Below, piece after piece: positions 24,880 to 38,100 of a DNA stretch of 64,000 nucleotides. The DNA lies in NCBI GenBank assembly GCA_025766275.1, contig JAFKAC010000020.1, forward strand, positions 620,001 to 684,000, read 5' to 3'. A program made the translations under genes and the position numbers. This stretch comes from Lactarius indigo. Taxonomy: Eukaryota; Basidiomycota; Agaricomycetes; Russulales; Russulaceae. The notes beneath the pieces are model-generated. The model was given only the letters and a program-made list of their open reading frames with translations. It was not told where the DNA came from and made no database searches. Positions within the stretch are counted from its first letter, which is position 1. Every line of letters begins with the position of its first letter.

Positions 24880-26345
24880 TGATACACGTGATCACCCCCG
24901 GGTGGTCCCGGACCGTGGCCCGAACCTATCATCTTTGGCAATCACTTGCAGAGCCTTTATCGTGGTTCACCTTCGCTCCGCTCTTACCCCCAGCTCGTTT
25001 CGGGATCGCAAACTTGAAACGCCACTGCGCAAGCGTAGCTCGTGATTATCGATCGGAAACAAGTTCTCTGTGAAGAGGCAACGAGTCTCCGAGGCCATCG
25101 GCACGATTAATGTTTCTACGGACGCCGAACAGAGGCAGGAATATGCTGATATCGATGCTGAACCGAGGGCAAGCGTCTTCGTTCGCCTTACTCCAGGAAC
25201 CAACTGATGGGGCTTGGGCTTCATTATCTTGACGGCTACATTAGCTCGATTGTCACAAACGCGTCTCTTCAGCCTCCTTTTCTAACCTACCTTACAAACC
25301 TTGTGATATCTCACTTAGGCAGATCGCTTCATCTCCACACGTCCAGAGACCTTGTTCTCTATGAATACAACACCATGCGCTAATCGAACAGCGAAAACTA
25401 TTGGGCCTCGCAGATGACCGGTTCCTTCAGTTCACCGACTCGACAAACATCACATGCCGACTGTAAAATGTTCACCTCGCTGCGCCGGAGCGCTTCCCAA
25501 TCATTCATCAAACATCAGCAGCCGCACACCTTCGGATAACGGTGACAGTTCACCCTTACTCTTGATGGTCATGGTATTTCCCAAGACCCCCGGGCGTATC
25601 CGCTTTCCTGGTCCTCGACCAACGTCATTACCGCCGTCTGCGAACACGATGTTTACTACCAGGACTTGGAAACGCAGCAGATCGCATACTTCTGCCCTAG
25701 ACTAGGCTGCATTCATGTGTTAGGTGTCTGCGCCGCGTGGATTGTACGTAGAACTGGGAACCACCACAGGCTGCGTGCAGGTGTGGGACGCAGCCTCTCG
25801 GCGCGGTGTGTGATCGTGGCCAAATACTGACTGGATGAGCGTCAGTGTCCGCGTGATGCCCGTGCCCGCGCGCGTTTGCAGTCGGCCACGCGGTCGGTAG
25901 ACTCGCACTGCTCGACGTGCGTGCGCCAGATGAGGCACACGCGTTTCGCGGACGACAAGGGGAGGTCCACGGCACACAATGGAGCCACTGGTGAGCGCTT
26001 CATGATGAGCGCGGACGCCCACGGGTACCATTCACCTGCGGGACGCAAGGAACATATCGACAAGGGTGAGATAGGCAAGATGAAGCACGACAGCTCCGTC
26101 AAGGTAAGTTAGGTTGGTGTCGCAGCCGATTCTAGCGAGCTCCTGCACCCGTGATCTGTCTGGGCTAACGGACTTCTGCAAACAGAACAGACAGCAGCGT
26201 GGTGCCCCTGGAAGCCCGATCAGCTCACCATGGTTGGTACCCGAACGGATGGACCCACATCTGGAGGTTGGAGCGCCTCCTCCCCTGAAAATAAGTTGTC
26301 ACTAGCGCCGTACACCAATTCGATCACAGGCACGTGTTCCCAGCA
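24880..26345 (+). pseudogene. Cdc20/Fizzy-like APC/C activator pseudogene, arm A
   Basis: Decayed paralogue of the gene at 42467-44224, in the opposite orientation. Recognisable blocks: the N-terminal exon (FRDRKLETPLRKR, near 25000), the C-box exon region (near 25315-25360), and several WD40 blocks from 25440 to 26105 ending KHDSSVK before a GT donor. A second exon begins near 26190. Stops and frame changes occur throughout. Near 26290 an internal deletion joins the SSPEN region to PYTNSIT. The sequence then stops matching at about 26330, where the ankyrin relic of the opposite strand begins. Confidence 0.85.
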
Positions 26346-29100
26346 GCCGTCGCTTCGTCAGTATCGCCATGCGATAAAGTGGTGTTGCATTCCACCGCCG
26401 TACATCGGGATCCGCACCGTTCTCAAGTAAGACTCGTGTTGCCTCGATACCCTTCCTCAGCAGTGAGATAAAGTGGAGCCCAATCTCTGTCGTCCCGGCG
26501 TTGACGTCTGCACCATTCCCGATGAGTAAATGCAAAGTTTCTTACCCGTCGTCCGACGCAATATGTAAAGGAGGCCAACGCACTGAGCGTTCACGTCAGC
26601 GCTGTGCTTGATGAGTAGCCGGTCGATCTTCAGCCCGCCTGAGTCCTGAGAACACAACGTAATTGGCCATTCTGATACATTGTAAAGGTCAGTTTGGGTG
26701 GCCCCATACAAAGGCGGTAGTGTTTTGGGAGTTGACGGGGTTTCTGAAAACGACTGTTTACTCTCGTCGTAAACTTTCTAGTCAGGGATGAGGCTGAAAA
26801 ATACGAGTCAATGAGATCGAAGATTCGTCAGATGGCATCTTGTGCGCGCAATGGCATATTCCCAAACTTTGCGTGGCCAACCTAATACAGAGCCGCGTAA
26901 AACGCAAGAGAACGTTTCTTGATCGTGACCTAAGTCGTGACCTTGCTAACGCTATCGTCCTGGCGAAGCAGGACAAGAGGACAAGGCACGTGCGATTGTT
27001 AAAATGAGCCGGCTCGAGGGGGTTGTAGTACCGTGAAACCCGTCCTCGTGCGATGAAGGTCGACGTTAGGAATTTATTTACCTGAGAATTGTACAATTGG
27101 CCTATCGTATGACATTGACAATCGCGATTAAGTTCGAGCATACTTTTCGGGCTGCCAACCCACCTCGAATCGAACTTCAAGATAGCATTGTCTCCATCGA
27201 GGTCGAATGCAAGGAATTGCGCGAGCTCTTCCACGCGAAGCGGGCAAGATGCTACAGTAATGCATCGAAAAAACGGTGGAGAGCATATGACCAATTTTCC
27301 TCATTGATATCCAATGATGTACATTCGTATATCGCATCCAGGGAACCTGGTAACTCGTCCAGGGCCCGGATGCACCCTGTGAGGCTGCGACGCAACCTGC
27401 CTAGCTAGTAGGACACTCATCGAAACCTATATTGGGATTTTGATTGTTCTTCAAACACAAAGTTGACGAGATGCCTCACATTCCATCGACGTCTTCAGTG
27501 AGTCTATTCGATGACAAGTTCCTTTTCCTCTTGCTTCCACATGCGCGTCTTTGCATCTGTTCGTGGAAGGATGATGACATAATTCGTGTTACCCGCTCTC
27601 GTAGTGCGAGGATACAGTGGGATGCTAAACGCTGAAGATTGGCTTCAATGTCTGCCTCGAGATGGCTCGCGACACATACGTGTAGTGTAGGTTAGGACAG
27701 CCATCCGACAAGCTTTAGGAACGACTCTTGAGGAGAGTGTGTGCCAGTGCTCTTGGGACGCTCATCGAGGACCATGTAGGTTGGGCTGTCCCTCGGAAGC
27801 ACAAGCATATCCCTGAATGTAAACATTTCGTGAAAGCGTCATTACTGGCTGTTTGGCGCCGGGACGACGACCCGAAAACAAGCGACCGAGGATGTCGAAA
27901 CGTGGATTACATTGATAGCAGCTGGACAAGAGATGAGAGCACGGTACAGCTTTCCGGTGTCCTTGAAATCAAAGTAAAATTTGACATCGAGGCCAACCCG
28001 GCATCGCACAACCTAATAGCTTCTTCAATAATTGAGCTAATTCGCGTGTCGATGAACAGAAACGAATGGAGTTAGTGCAATGCGTACCTAAGGTTGCTCT
28101 TGCCTGAGCCCGTTGCAGAGCACACTTGTTATCAAGAAGGCAAGACAAAATGTGGAGAAAGAAAATGCGTTTTCCGTGGACCTGAGATAGCAGTGAACCT
28201 GTCACTTCCCATTTACGGAAAGTGGCACCCTGAATAAACTACGTCGCGGTTCTATCGTGGTAAGCCTCGCGAGCGATATTGTATTTGCTTGACGGATCGG
28301 CAGGAGAGGGCCATTGTCGGGACTCATCTTGCAGTTGGTCACCTACGAACACCATCGGGTTTGTCAGCCGAAACATGGGAAACAGAGAGATCGCGAACGT
28401 TGGGACTTGTTAGTATCGCTAGCAACTTGCTGCATCACAACTGGTGCCGAAGGTTAGCAGACGTGAATCTCCAACGGTAAACAAAGCACACCTAGGACCT
28501 GCTGAATATCTTCTGTCGATGTCTTGAGACAAATACTCGACACATGCTACGCATCCATAACCACTTTCATATCCTTCACAAGTCAGTACACAAGGGACAT
28601 CGTCAAGGCCTAGCCGGCGATGAGACCAATGAGATGACATATAGCCAGAAGGATACCAGTTGCCGCGAAGATCGCTTTTGCAGGAGGAAATGGCAGCACA
28701 AAAAACATCAAAAAAAAAGCCCTGAAACACGTAATTCAAAGCCGATAGCTTCCAACGTACCAGACCGACACCTTCGCCAGTGAGGGTGTCAGTTTGGTAC
28801 GTTGAACCGAGAGCACCGTAAAACATAGACAGTCCGCTTCAGCCATCCGATGAGGTTTCCGTTGTCACCTCGAGACGTTTGGAACGCCTTTGCTTGGTCT
28901 TGGAGGACGGCGCTGATATATTATACGTAGAGTCGGAACTTTGCAGCTTAATAGTGAAGCGATCGTCGAGTAAGTTTGTGGCTGCCTATTTCTCATATTC
29001 CCTGAGAGCGGCCTCGAAGGGTAATCGGAAGCCAGACCGAGAAGAGGGACCTGGCGTTAAGGAGGTGCAGTTGTTTCGTACCAAGGTTTGATTGGAGTCT
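26300..29100 (-). pseudogene. NLR (STAND) relic: Goodbye-NACHT-ankyrin
   Basis: Remains of a fungal NOD-like receptor on the minus strand. Order in transcription sense: PFEAALREYEK with a following LSAVLQDQAKAF-type block (28830-29030), like the fungal STAND N-terminal Goodbye domain; a badly decayed stretch; NACHT remnants (QPTYMVLDE near 27760, and DAKTRMWKQEEKELVIE near 27500); the region after NACHT (RALDELPGSLDAIYE near 27340, PLRVEELAQFLAFDLDGD near 27200, and NKFLTSTFIARGRVSRYYNP near 27040); then ankyrin repeats (LIKHSADVNAQ, LLIGNGADVNA, RVLLENGADPDVRRWN, 26300-26640). No P-loop was found. Stops and frame changes are dense, so it is dead. Such proteins act in heterokaryon incompatibility and innate recognition in fungi. 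Confidence 0.75.
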
Positions 29101-31532
29101 AAGAAAGCAGTACTTGGTGATGTGACAGAATATATTATCGCAATCCTACCTGTGTGTGAGAGAACTCGCGCAGACACAGGATGGGTCCGAGATCGCACCA
29201 GGAAAATGTCGTTATTCGTTGCGGGGGTTTCCAAGTTTTGAATCCTTCGGGACAAAAAAATAGAGCAGAAAACAGTCGAGTGGAATGACGAACATAGCGC
29301 CAGCGCGTCCTGGGTAGCGAACGCTCCGCATCAACGAAGCGGACCATGCGCGGGTCTATCGTGCTGCATCGCTTGCTCGATTACTCCATCCAGTCGGAAA
29401 GTGTATGACAACTGCGTCGTCGTCGTCGTTGGGTGCCAAGATGAAATAGCCGAAGGTCAGAGAGGTTTGCGGGGTCAGCAGGGGCATATAGAACGTGCCC
29501 CGCTCGTTGGGTCCCATCTCCAAGTTTTTGCGGTTGGTGTAATGGACCTTGCGGCGTCAACTCGATAAGGAGAGAGGGCGGCGTGATCGGAGTCCACGGG
29601 GTAGGGTGCCACCGTGGCCGAGGCACCGATTATTCCTTCCCCTCTCCTGAAACTGTATCAATGCGATGATGCGATCCCATCAAATGTGAGGCCTGTCAAT
29701 CGGCTAAAATTCGAGCACCTCCGACGAGTACGCAATGAGACGGAGCAGCGCTTTCCGCGGCTGTTCGCGTATCCAGCCACGAAGCCAAAGCTCGGCGAAC
29801 GAAGCGATAAATTTTGCTACGGAACATGTCGCGGTGCTTTGCGCCAGATGTGGAGGATAGATTGCACTTTTTATGGCGCGGGGGCTGGTTGGCGGCAGTA
29901 ACTCAGCTACACAGCTGTCGGCCTTGGGGGACCTGAGGGTGTGTTTGTATTTCACAGATCAATACGCAGGCGCTGAGTGACGACGGACGATTCGGGACGG
30001 GGCGCGAACAGATGAACGCCCCGCCGACGAGCTGGTGGTCGAGGGTGCGGGTCAATGGGGAGGCTTTACAGGACAAAGGGGTTGTCAGCGGCAGAAGTCT
30101 TGAGTGAAAAAGTGCTCACGTGTGAGCTCTCAATTATTGTCTGGGGGATCATGTTTTGGAGGTGTGCGCGGTCCTGTGGAGACTTTTCCTGGTGGGGGTG
30201 CATATCAAAAAATGTGTCTGGAGCAGGTACGACGAGGCTCAATAAATTCCCTTCAGAACGCCATCGGCTCAGGTCATACTGGATCCAATACCATTTTCAT
30301 CTGAAAATCAATCGTAATTAGAGTGGTATAACGACGCAGAAGATTTCGGAGCTGGTGAGACACTGACGCGAGGGTCCTTTGTCAATGATATGGATGGTGA
30401 CTTCCAGCTGAACGCGGCATAGCATTGTAATGACCGTCATATAGTCGTTTCGCCTGAAGATCGTCAAGAGTTCACGACGCTGGCCGCCAAATTAGTCGGA
30501 GACGATATCATCCGAGTCAAACCCCGCATCTTTGCTTTCCCCGCCGCCACACGGCCAATTGTTGGAATGTATGCAGGCGAGCTACTCACGCTCCCCATTT
30601 GCCATGCTCTTGTGCTAAAATGTGGCGTGCAGCTGGGCATCGTGGCTGAAAACAGGTACTAGAAGCCCCAGCAGCGTGGAAGACATGGCCGTGTTCGGGT
30701 AAGAAGAAAAGAAGGGAGGCCGCTCGTTGGGAAAAGTACCGCGCACGTTCTTCCTGTCCTTGTTCAGTCCACACGCCAAGTTTGAAATGCTGCTGCATTG
30801 CCGAGACAACTCTTGTCATTGGTTGTTGTGACTCGAACAAAACCGGCATAGCACGTCAAGTGAAACCTGTCAACGGCTGTCACTAAGCGCACATGCTGTG
30901 CAGATCCTCGCAGACCTCACGGCGAGTGGCGACCGAATGCTGGAATTGCTTTCGCCAGTGAGTCAATGATGGGGACGAAAAGCTACTTGGGTTTTAAAAA
31001 TTCAAGCCCAAGTTTCAAGGCTCCTGTAATTATTGCCCCCGGGTTATGCCAATGCATGTCTTCACGGGAACTTGAATTGATTCGTTTCCCTGGCGGAGAC
31101 CCGGAGCCCCAATAGGGAAAGACATTTATCGTTTTTGGATAGGCAAAGTATCTGTAACAGCTGGGGTGGAATCATCTCTTTGATTTTTGGGGATGCCTTA
31201 ATTGTGCTCCGATGTCTTTGCGTGTATTGATCCCTTCTGGGATGAAGCTTGGGATGAAAAGACGGTGTGATTGTCTGGCTGCTAGGGAACTGACAGGTTC
31301 ACGTGAGCGGTTGCGAGGGGTGGCCCGCGGGCTGGGGGACAAAAAGCCAACAGAAATAAACAACCCTTTTTTTTTTCATTCATTCGTCCGTTCAATCAGC
31401 TCAGACTCTACCCGCTCAGGCTCCCCCACGCTCCTGCAACGCCGTTGCTGACACGCTTGAGCTCGTAAAGGTCGACATTACCCTAAATACAACTGTCACT
31501 CTTTCATAACGCCTTCTTTTCCCCCCTCCGTC
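29101..31532. other. Mostly unrecognised sequence with coding-like scraps
   Basis: Two stretches look protein-coding but match nothing I know: 29375-29541 (minus; reads KNLEMGPNERGTFYM, then LTFGYFILAPNDDDDAV) and 30318-30662 (plus; see separate entry). The last 300 bases before 31533 are the promoter of the DUF7729 gene. Confidence 0.4.
30318..30662 (+). pseudogene. Unrecognised coding-like relic
   Basis: A single frame stays open over about 114 codons apart from one TAG at 30420-30422. It reads EWYNDAEDFGAGETLTRG..., then after the stop PEDRQEFTTLAAKLVGDD and FAFPAATRPIVGMYAGELL. The composition and frame conservation across the stop suggest a formerly translated protein, perhaps from a mobile element. 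I do not recognise the family. Confidence 0.35.
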
Positions 31533-32457
31533 ATGAAGTCCCTCACCGTCGTTTCTTTCCTCGCTTCCCTCGTCTCCCTCGCTCTTGCCCAGTCGGTAAG
31601 TTCCTTTTATTCTTTGACTTCAAAGAGTGCTCATTTCCTTTTTGCAGAATGCTACGAACCCTCTCATCCCTACAGGTATAAGCCCGACATGTCAGGCATT
31701 CTACGTTCAACTGAATGCAAACGCAAACCTCACGTCGTGTCTCAAACCCCTCATTTCTGCCACCTCCGCATTCAGCCCTGGCTCTGACCCGACGACCATC
31801 TCCTCTTCCACCATTTCCTCTGCACTGGATAGCATTTGTTCATCTTCAAACACCTGCGACTCTTCCCTCATTAATACCCAACTCACCCTCTTCTACCAGG
31901 CGTGCCAGCCCGAGCTTACTTCGTCCAAGATTGCAGGCGTCATTCTCACGTATGACGTTATGTACACCTTCGGTCTTCTCCAGGAGTCTCTTTGTCAGAA
32001 GGATGATTCGGGCAAATACTGCGCACTTAACATGACCTCCTCTCAATCGACCACCAAGCGCTCTTCCTCTCTCGATCGCCGAGGCGACTCGCAAGTTGCC
32101 CTTGTCCCAGATGTGAGCAAATACAGCGAAGAGAACATCCCTTTCCTTGGCATGCAGCCTAATATGTCCTCGGATCAACTTTGCACCTCGTGCACGCGCA
32201 AGGTTATGAACGTCTACACCTCACAACTTAACACCGTGCCCTATGGCCCCGGCATCTCATTCAGTGTCCTCCTCTCGGGCCAGCCCGCACTCTATGCTGC
32301 CGTCAACGGCAAGTGTGGCACCTCGTTCCTCAGCGGCCAGGTGCAAGCCGCCGGCGCTCTCCAGACCGGCGCAGCACCGCGCGCGGCTGACTCTGCCGTC
32401 GCATTTGTCGGTTCAGCAATTCTGGCTGTTGCTGCAGGTGCTATCGCAGTTTTGTAG
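31533..32457 (+). CDS. Secreted, probably GPI-anchored DUF7729-type protein
   Basis: Two exons (31533-31595, 31648-32457; intron of 52 bases) give 290 residues. A classical signal peptide ends near residue 19-20 (MKSLTVVSFLASLVSLALA). The mature part is Ser/Thr-rich with evenly spaced cysteines (for example CSSSNTCDSS, YQACQPEL, SLCQKDDSGKYCALN, LCTSCTRKV), the pattern of the fungal DUF7729 family. KR and RR pairs near residues 158-166 could be Kex2-type cleavage sites. The C-terminus is a short hydrophobic tail preceded by small residues, as expected for a GPI-attachment signal, so the product is likely on the plasma membrane or in the cell wall. Molecular function is not known for this family. 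Confidence 0.85.
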
Positions 32458-33090
32458 GAGTGGCTCATTACCTATTGTCGCCTGTTACTATGCTTTCCCC
32501 GGGCTACAACGGGCTACTCTTATCATCCCCCCCCCCTTTACCTTTCTTCCCTTCCTTCTCTCTTTTGCTTATCTCGCTACAGTATACCCCCAGGGAATTA
32601 TTTTAGCTACCACCATTCAGATGCGCCGCTACGCCCACTAAACAGTATACAAGCGCCTTTGCTGTGCGAAGACCTCCACCAGTGACATAACATTTCACCG
32701 ACGCATTTGTGTATAGATTATTTCTTGCAATGCAGTGCAACGCAGTTATCACTACGTGTCTTTTGATGAAGAAATTTTATGTGCATATATTGTTTGTTCT
32801 TCGTCTCGCATCCGGTCAACGATGGCATGAGTAGTTGCCGGGCCGTGATTCCGATCACGTAGATTCGATGTAATCAGCTTCCTTGGATAGACCCTACAGG
32901 ATTTCATCAGCAACTGGGAGAGATACTTATTTAACAGGTTATTCAAACTGCAACGGACTTTGTTCTTACTGAGATTGGCGCTGAACCTATCATAGGACAG
33001 TTTGTATCCCCTCGTTCGTCTTGGCAGTCGCCGTCTTGCACCAACCGAGTTATCTGGATATCCAAGGGACCACCTTTCATTTTCTCCCAA
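32458..33090. other. Intergenic, no gene seen
   Basis: 3' flank of the DUF7729 gene (pyrimidine-rich) and promoter of the F-box gene. A minus-strand frame (32752-33153) overlaps the F-box start and has no recognisable motif. Confidence 0.45.
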
Positions 33091-35123
33091 ATGGGCGACC
33101 GGTCCGCACAGATCAACGACGTGTTGTGAGTTTCCAATCGTCCTGCTCGACAAAACTGTGACAACGTGTGCCTAGGTCTGCCCACTACCAGTATTGGTCA
33201 GACGCGGTACAGTCGCGCCTTGCACTCGTAGACAACATCCTCCAACAGGTCCCACCTTCTACCCTCAGCGATGCTACGGCGTTCAATCTAGTAAATGATG
33301 AGATGTCTGCTATGCTCTGCGTGCTACGCGCAGTCGGCACCCGCCGCAACGCGCTCACACTCACCTGCCGTATCCCTACGGAGATCCTCGTTGAGATCTT
33401 CCTCCACTACCAACGCTCCTATTACGATTTCGACGTCCTTAAGGGGGACAAGGAGAAGCACTCCGCTCTCCATGGAACCTCGCTTGGGTGGGTTCCTGCC
33501 GTCGCCCATGTCTGCCGCCACTGGCGCACCGTTGCACACGAGCATCCGCGCCTGTGGTCCAACGTCGTGTTGCACATGGGGCGTGTATGGGCCCAGCGCA
33601 CGCTCGCGCTCTCCAAGGCTGCGCCCATCGTCGTCTCGTTAAGCGACCCCATCCCGTGCGACGTCACCACGATGCCAAACCCCACGAGTCTGTTGCTGCT
33701 GCCGCGGCGTCCAGCACTCGATCCGCTCGACGTTCTCGCAGGCCACCTCTCCCACATACGGGAGCTCGAGCTCCACGGGTGCGCATGCTATGCGCCTCCA
33801 TGGGTGTGCCTCCTCGAGACGCCCGCGCCGTTCCTCGAGGAGCTCTGGCTCCGCATCGACCCGCACTACCCGGGCACCCTCCCCGACACTCCCATTGCGC
33901 TTCCAGAAAACTTCCTCGAGACTCACCCGCGCCTCCGCCGTCTCGTCCTCGAGGAGGCATTCCTCGCCAGTTGGGTGCCCGGTCCGCACCCGCTCACGCA
34001 GTTCGTCACGCTCACCATTACGGCACCCGACCCGCGCCACGCCTTATCCCGCGCGGCGACCGTCCTGCCGAAGCGCGAGCAGCTCCTCGAATGTCTCTCC
34101 CTCATGCCCGCGCTGGAGGTGCTCTGCCTCGAACACTGCCTCCCCGCGTTCGTCCCCGCGTTCTCCCCATGCACCGTGTCCCTTCCGCATCTCCGCATAG
34201 TAACGTTCGCGGACCGCGTCGACAGGTGCCGCCAAGTGCTCGACGCGCTGGACATCCCGCCTGCAGCAATGATAACGGTGCGCTGCTGGTCAATATCTCC
34301 GCCCTCCGAGCTCGACTGTCTCCGGATCCTCCCATCACTCGCAGTTCATCTCTCCAGCCCCGTTCCCGCCACCCCACCACTCCCCACTGGCAATGGCGGG
34401 CCGCATGCGCTCGCGCTCTCATCCGCGTCCACCGATGGCCGCACGCTACTCACACTGACCGCCTGGCGCGCATTCTCCACGCCGACGGTCGCAGAGGACT
34501 GTGAGATCTACACCGGGCCCAAGGCGTCCCCGGACGTGCGCCTCGACTGCGAGTGGGACGCCGGAGACCCCGACATGGAGCAGCGCGCGCTGCTGCGCGC
34601 GTGCGCGTGCGTGCCCCTTGCTGACTTGCGTGCCCTCAGCTTGCGCGCGGACGCAGCCGTGTGGTCTGCGCGCGACTGGCGCACGACTTTCACAGCCTGT
34701 CCGGAGATCACGCACGTCATGGCGTCCGACGTGCCAGCTGAGAGCCTGCTCGAGGCGCTCAGTCCGCCGGCCGCCCCCAGCCCTGAAGACGGCGACGGTG
34801 ACGCGAGCTCTGCCGTGCCACTCTTTCCGGAACTGGTATCGCTTACGTTGGTCGGGGTCAATTTTGTGCGTGCGGAGGAGGAGGCGTGGTCTACGCTGGC
34901 GGGCGCGCTCGTGCAGCGGCAGAAGAGCCCCGCGTGCGTGACGATTCTAGATCGCATCGAGTTGCGCGCGTGCACCGTCGCGGAGGATACTATTGACTCG
35001 CTGAAGGAGTTTGCCGCCGTCGTTGTGTGGGACTCGGTCACTGATCCGAATAGCTGGATACACATCCCGCGGGAAGGTGGGGGCGATGAGGAGGGTGGGG
35101 ATGGCGAGGAAGAGGCCGAATGA
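33091..35123 (+). CDS. F-box domain protein (basidiomycete F-box/LRR-like type)
   Basis: Two exons, 33091-33125 and 33176-35123, separated by a 50-base intron, give 660 residues. The first exon supplies the only ATG in frame (MGDRSAQINDVL), joined to SAHYQYWSDAV. The F-box sits near residues 70-125: LTCRIPTEILVEIFLHYQ, then WVPAVAHVCRHWRTVAHEHP and LWSNVVLH. The rest is a long helical region with spaced leucine-rich segments of the type that follow the F-box in the large agaricomycete family; individual LRRs are weak. Third codon positions are strongly GC-rich, which creates long shadow frames on both strands. The tail is acidic and Glu/Gly-rich. Likely an SCF adaptor; substrate unknown. It belongs to a different subfamily from the two genes at 6.6-12.7 kb. 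Confidence 0.88.
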
Positions 35124-38100
35124 TATCAGCCCTCTTTTTTTTTTTTTTTTCTTTCTTTTTTTCATTTAGCGCGGAGGCGTCGCCGTGTCGCCAATCACCT
35201 TCATGTCGCTCGCACGAAGTTGGCGGCGGGTTATCTCCAATTCCGGGACGTCTCATGCATATCTCTTCGTTGACTTCCAACTGACTGACTTCACGTTCTC
35301 ATCCACGAACCATCTCGAATGCACATATCTCTATAGCAATAATGGTCAGTCATAATGTACAGTAACTTGTATACGCCCGCTTCTGTTTTCATCATACAAT
35401 CGTATCTCCCTCGTCTTTTATTTGTGATATATCGCCCACTCGTCGCCCACAGCACATTATCTGTACTGTTAGCGATTTTGCTTTTGTGTATTTCGTATAC
35501 ATCTTTATCGCCGATTATACAACTCCTCGTTGACTTCGACGCCCGCACTCACCAGGAAAGACCATGTGAATCCTGGTGATCCGCCATTGAACATCAAGTA
35601 CGAACATCAAGTACGAGCGAGCGAGCGAGCGTTTAATGACTCATAATTACCTCATTATGATCATTACTCTGTAACACAGGACGCCCATTGCTGCGTGTCG
35701 TTGTAAGTTATCTTTGTGCTGGAGGTCCTTTTTGTGAGGCATGCATCCAGATGTGTGGACTAGGAAGAGACATGACGGTCGAGAGCCTTTTCTCGCTGAT
35801 ATAGACGGGCGGGAGAACGCAAATCACTTTTGCAACTTGCAACACATAACAATGAGTCATGATGATGCTCTCGCGACAAACAAGAAGGATCCTTTATTAA
35901 AATCATATCTTGCACGATGTAACCAAGTTACAGAGGTAGTTTCCCTATGTGAGTAAATGCGTGGGTCGAATGGGGATGTTATATGAACAAACAGGTGAGC
36001 ACAATGTATGGACTATCTCACGGTGTTGATAGACAAAAAAAAAAGAACCGACCTCTCCGGAGTAGCAGGTGAGTGAGAAGATAGACACTGGAAACTCAGA
36101 CAGGGGTAGAAGTGAACGTGTTGTGGACATCCAGAATCCATTAGGAAGCCGTCCTCCCACACGGAAGTGAGGGGAGACCGTTACGTGACATTACCGCCAA
36201 GATGGGGGCCGCCGAGGTACGCTCTTGCGGGGTCGGAGTTTTGTGTTTGGAGGCGATAATGAGCAACAAGAGGGGGCCATGTCTGTAGCACTCCCAGGGG
36301 CCAGGTCACAGAGAACGTACGCACTATTGGGAAGTCAGTCGGCGATTTGCGCACGACATGCCATAGGAATGGAGCTTAGCTCGTCAGAAACATCTGCGAG
36401 ATAGGCAGGTGCCAGCTAAGGCAGGAGGTGCGGAATCGGAGCCCTGCACCAGATGGACAGCACACCTTGCCCCCTCATTCGCACCCAGGTTATTTGGACG
36501 CCGATTTGTGCTCGTCTCGCTGTATGGAGTCCCAACGGAATTCCTGGGCCAGGCCAGTAGATGGAGTTCGGTTCTGAGTTTGGGGACCGAGAGGACTGCG
36601 TGATCCTGCCTTAAATTATCTGCTATTAGTGAGCGGACAACAATACGCACTAGCAATCGGTAACCACAGAGATGGATGGTAGAAATGATTGGTTCTTTTT
36701 CAAAGGTATAGATGTCAATTTAGAGGGTAGAAGGGGGAGGGGGGAGGGAAGGAAGTCTTGCGCGCACGATGAAATGATGAACCTGGTGGGAAAGGCCACG
36801 TCATATAAGTACCTCGGGTACCTTTCCCAGAGCAGTGGGGTGTACTATCTCGCGACTGCTGTGCGATCGAACGGACAGGACCCTGCAGGACATGACTGCG
36901 ACGCATGGTCGTTGCTGGAAAGTGCTCGCGACAGGCAAGGCACAGTTTGATTAGCGGTGGAATTGAAAATGACCGCAAGGCGAGAGGAACGGGATATGCG
37001 AGAGCTACTGTGCGTGCCCCATGCCCGAAATCACGGTCCATTTGGGGTGCTCGAGTCGAGCCGCCTCTTGTAGAGACTGCATGCGGGAGTGTGAAGTTGC
37101 CGACAAGAGATGTACGACGCTGTGTTCATTGACGTGTAGATTAGCGAGAGCATTGAAATTGCCGCGGCGGCACTGGCCTGGAAGAACGTGCGGTCAGATA
37201 GCCCGTGATAAATCGCTATCGATTACATAGAGGCTGAGTGCCGTTCAGGCAGCGACGTTGGCCAGACTGGCCTCGACCGAGGGGGGAGGGACCTGAATTC
37301 AGCTGGTAGGGCCACACCTCGGTATCGGTATTTCATTCTGCGTTGTCCACTACTTCACATGGCATCCCTGCATCACGTCCTCAGTTATTGGGAGAATCCC
37401 TTCTATCTCCCTCACGGGTCCTGCGGATTGTGACATGGGTGTGTCGTGAAGGACGAGAGTATGGCTTGGGCATCCTCGATGCCAGTGGAGACTCCTATTT
37501 GATGGTCTTCAACGACACGCAGAAGTCAGGACCCTGGCCGTGTGAAGAAGGTAGGAGTGGTGTCGAGGTGACAAAAGTTGTGTTGGAAACGGTCCGCGAG
37601 GGTCTGCATTGGTTGATTAATTCCGGTTCGCAGGATTTGGTCATGTGTTTCTCCGGATCCAAAGGCACATGGCACTGGGGTTATCGTAGATGGGCGGTGC
37701 GTGGATTGTTGCTTGTTGCCGCGAGGTGTAATCGACTCCACTCTTCTTCTGAATCGCGGCGGCACCTATTATTGGCCGTGACGATAACTCGGTTGTGCGC
37801 GCAAAAAGTAGCGGTATATGTATGGACATGAACGTGCACGAACAGCTGAAAGTCCGTTTGTGGTGGGATGTTGGCTGCTACCTCTCAGACATAAAGCGGG
37901 TGGGGGTCTGAGCTATCCTGACAATCTGGTGAGTTCGGTGTGAGAAAGGCGTTGATTTTGCCAGTGGTGGAATGCACAAAAGCCTAGATGTTGAGTCGAC
38001 ACCCAGGGAATTGGCTACTTAGGAATACAGGATATCAGTGACCAAGTATGGGTGTGAGGTTAGGACACGGGTTACCGCAGCACTTTAACTAAAATGCGAT

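Noticed and set aside
33488..34504. 338-codon plus-strand frame inside the F-box gene
   Set aside because: Alternate frame of a high-GC3 exon; rich in Arg/Pro/Ala/His with no domain, while the main frame holds the F-box.
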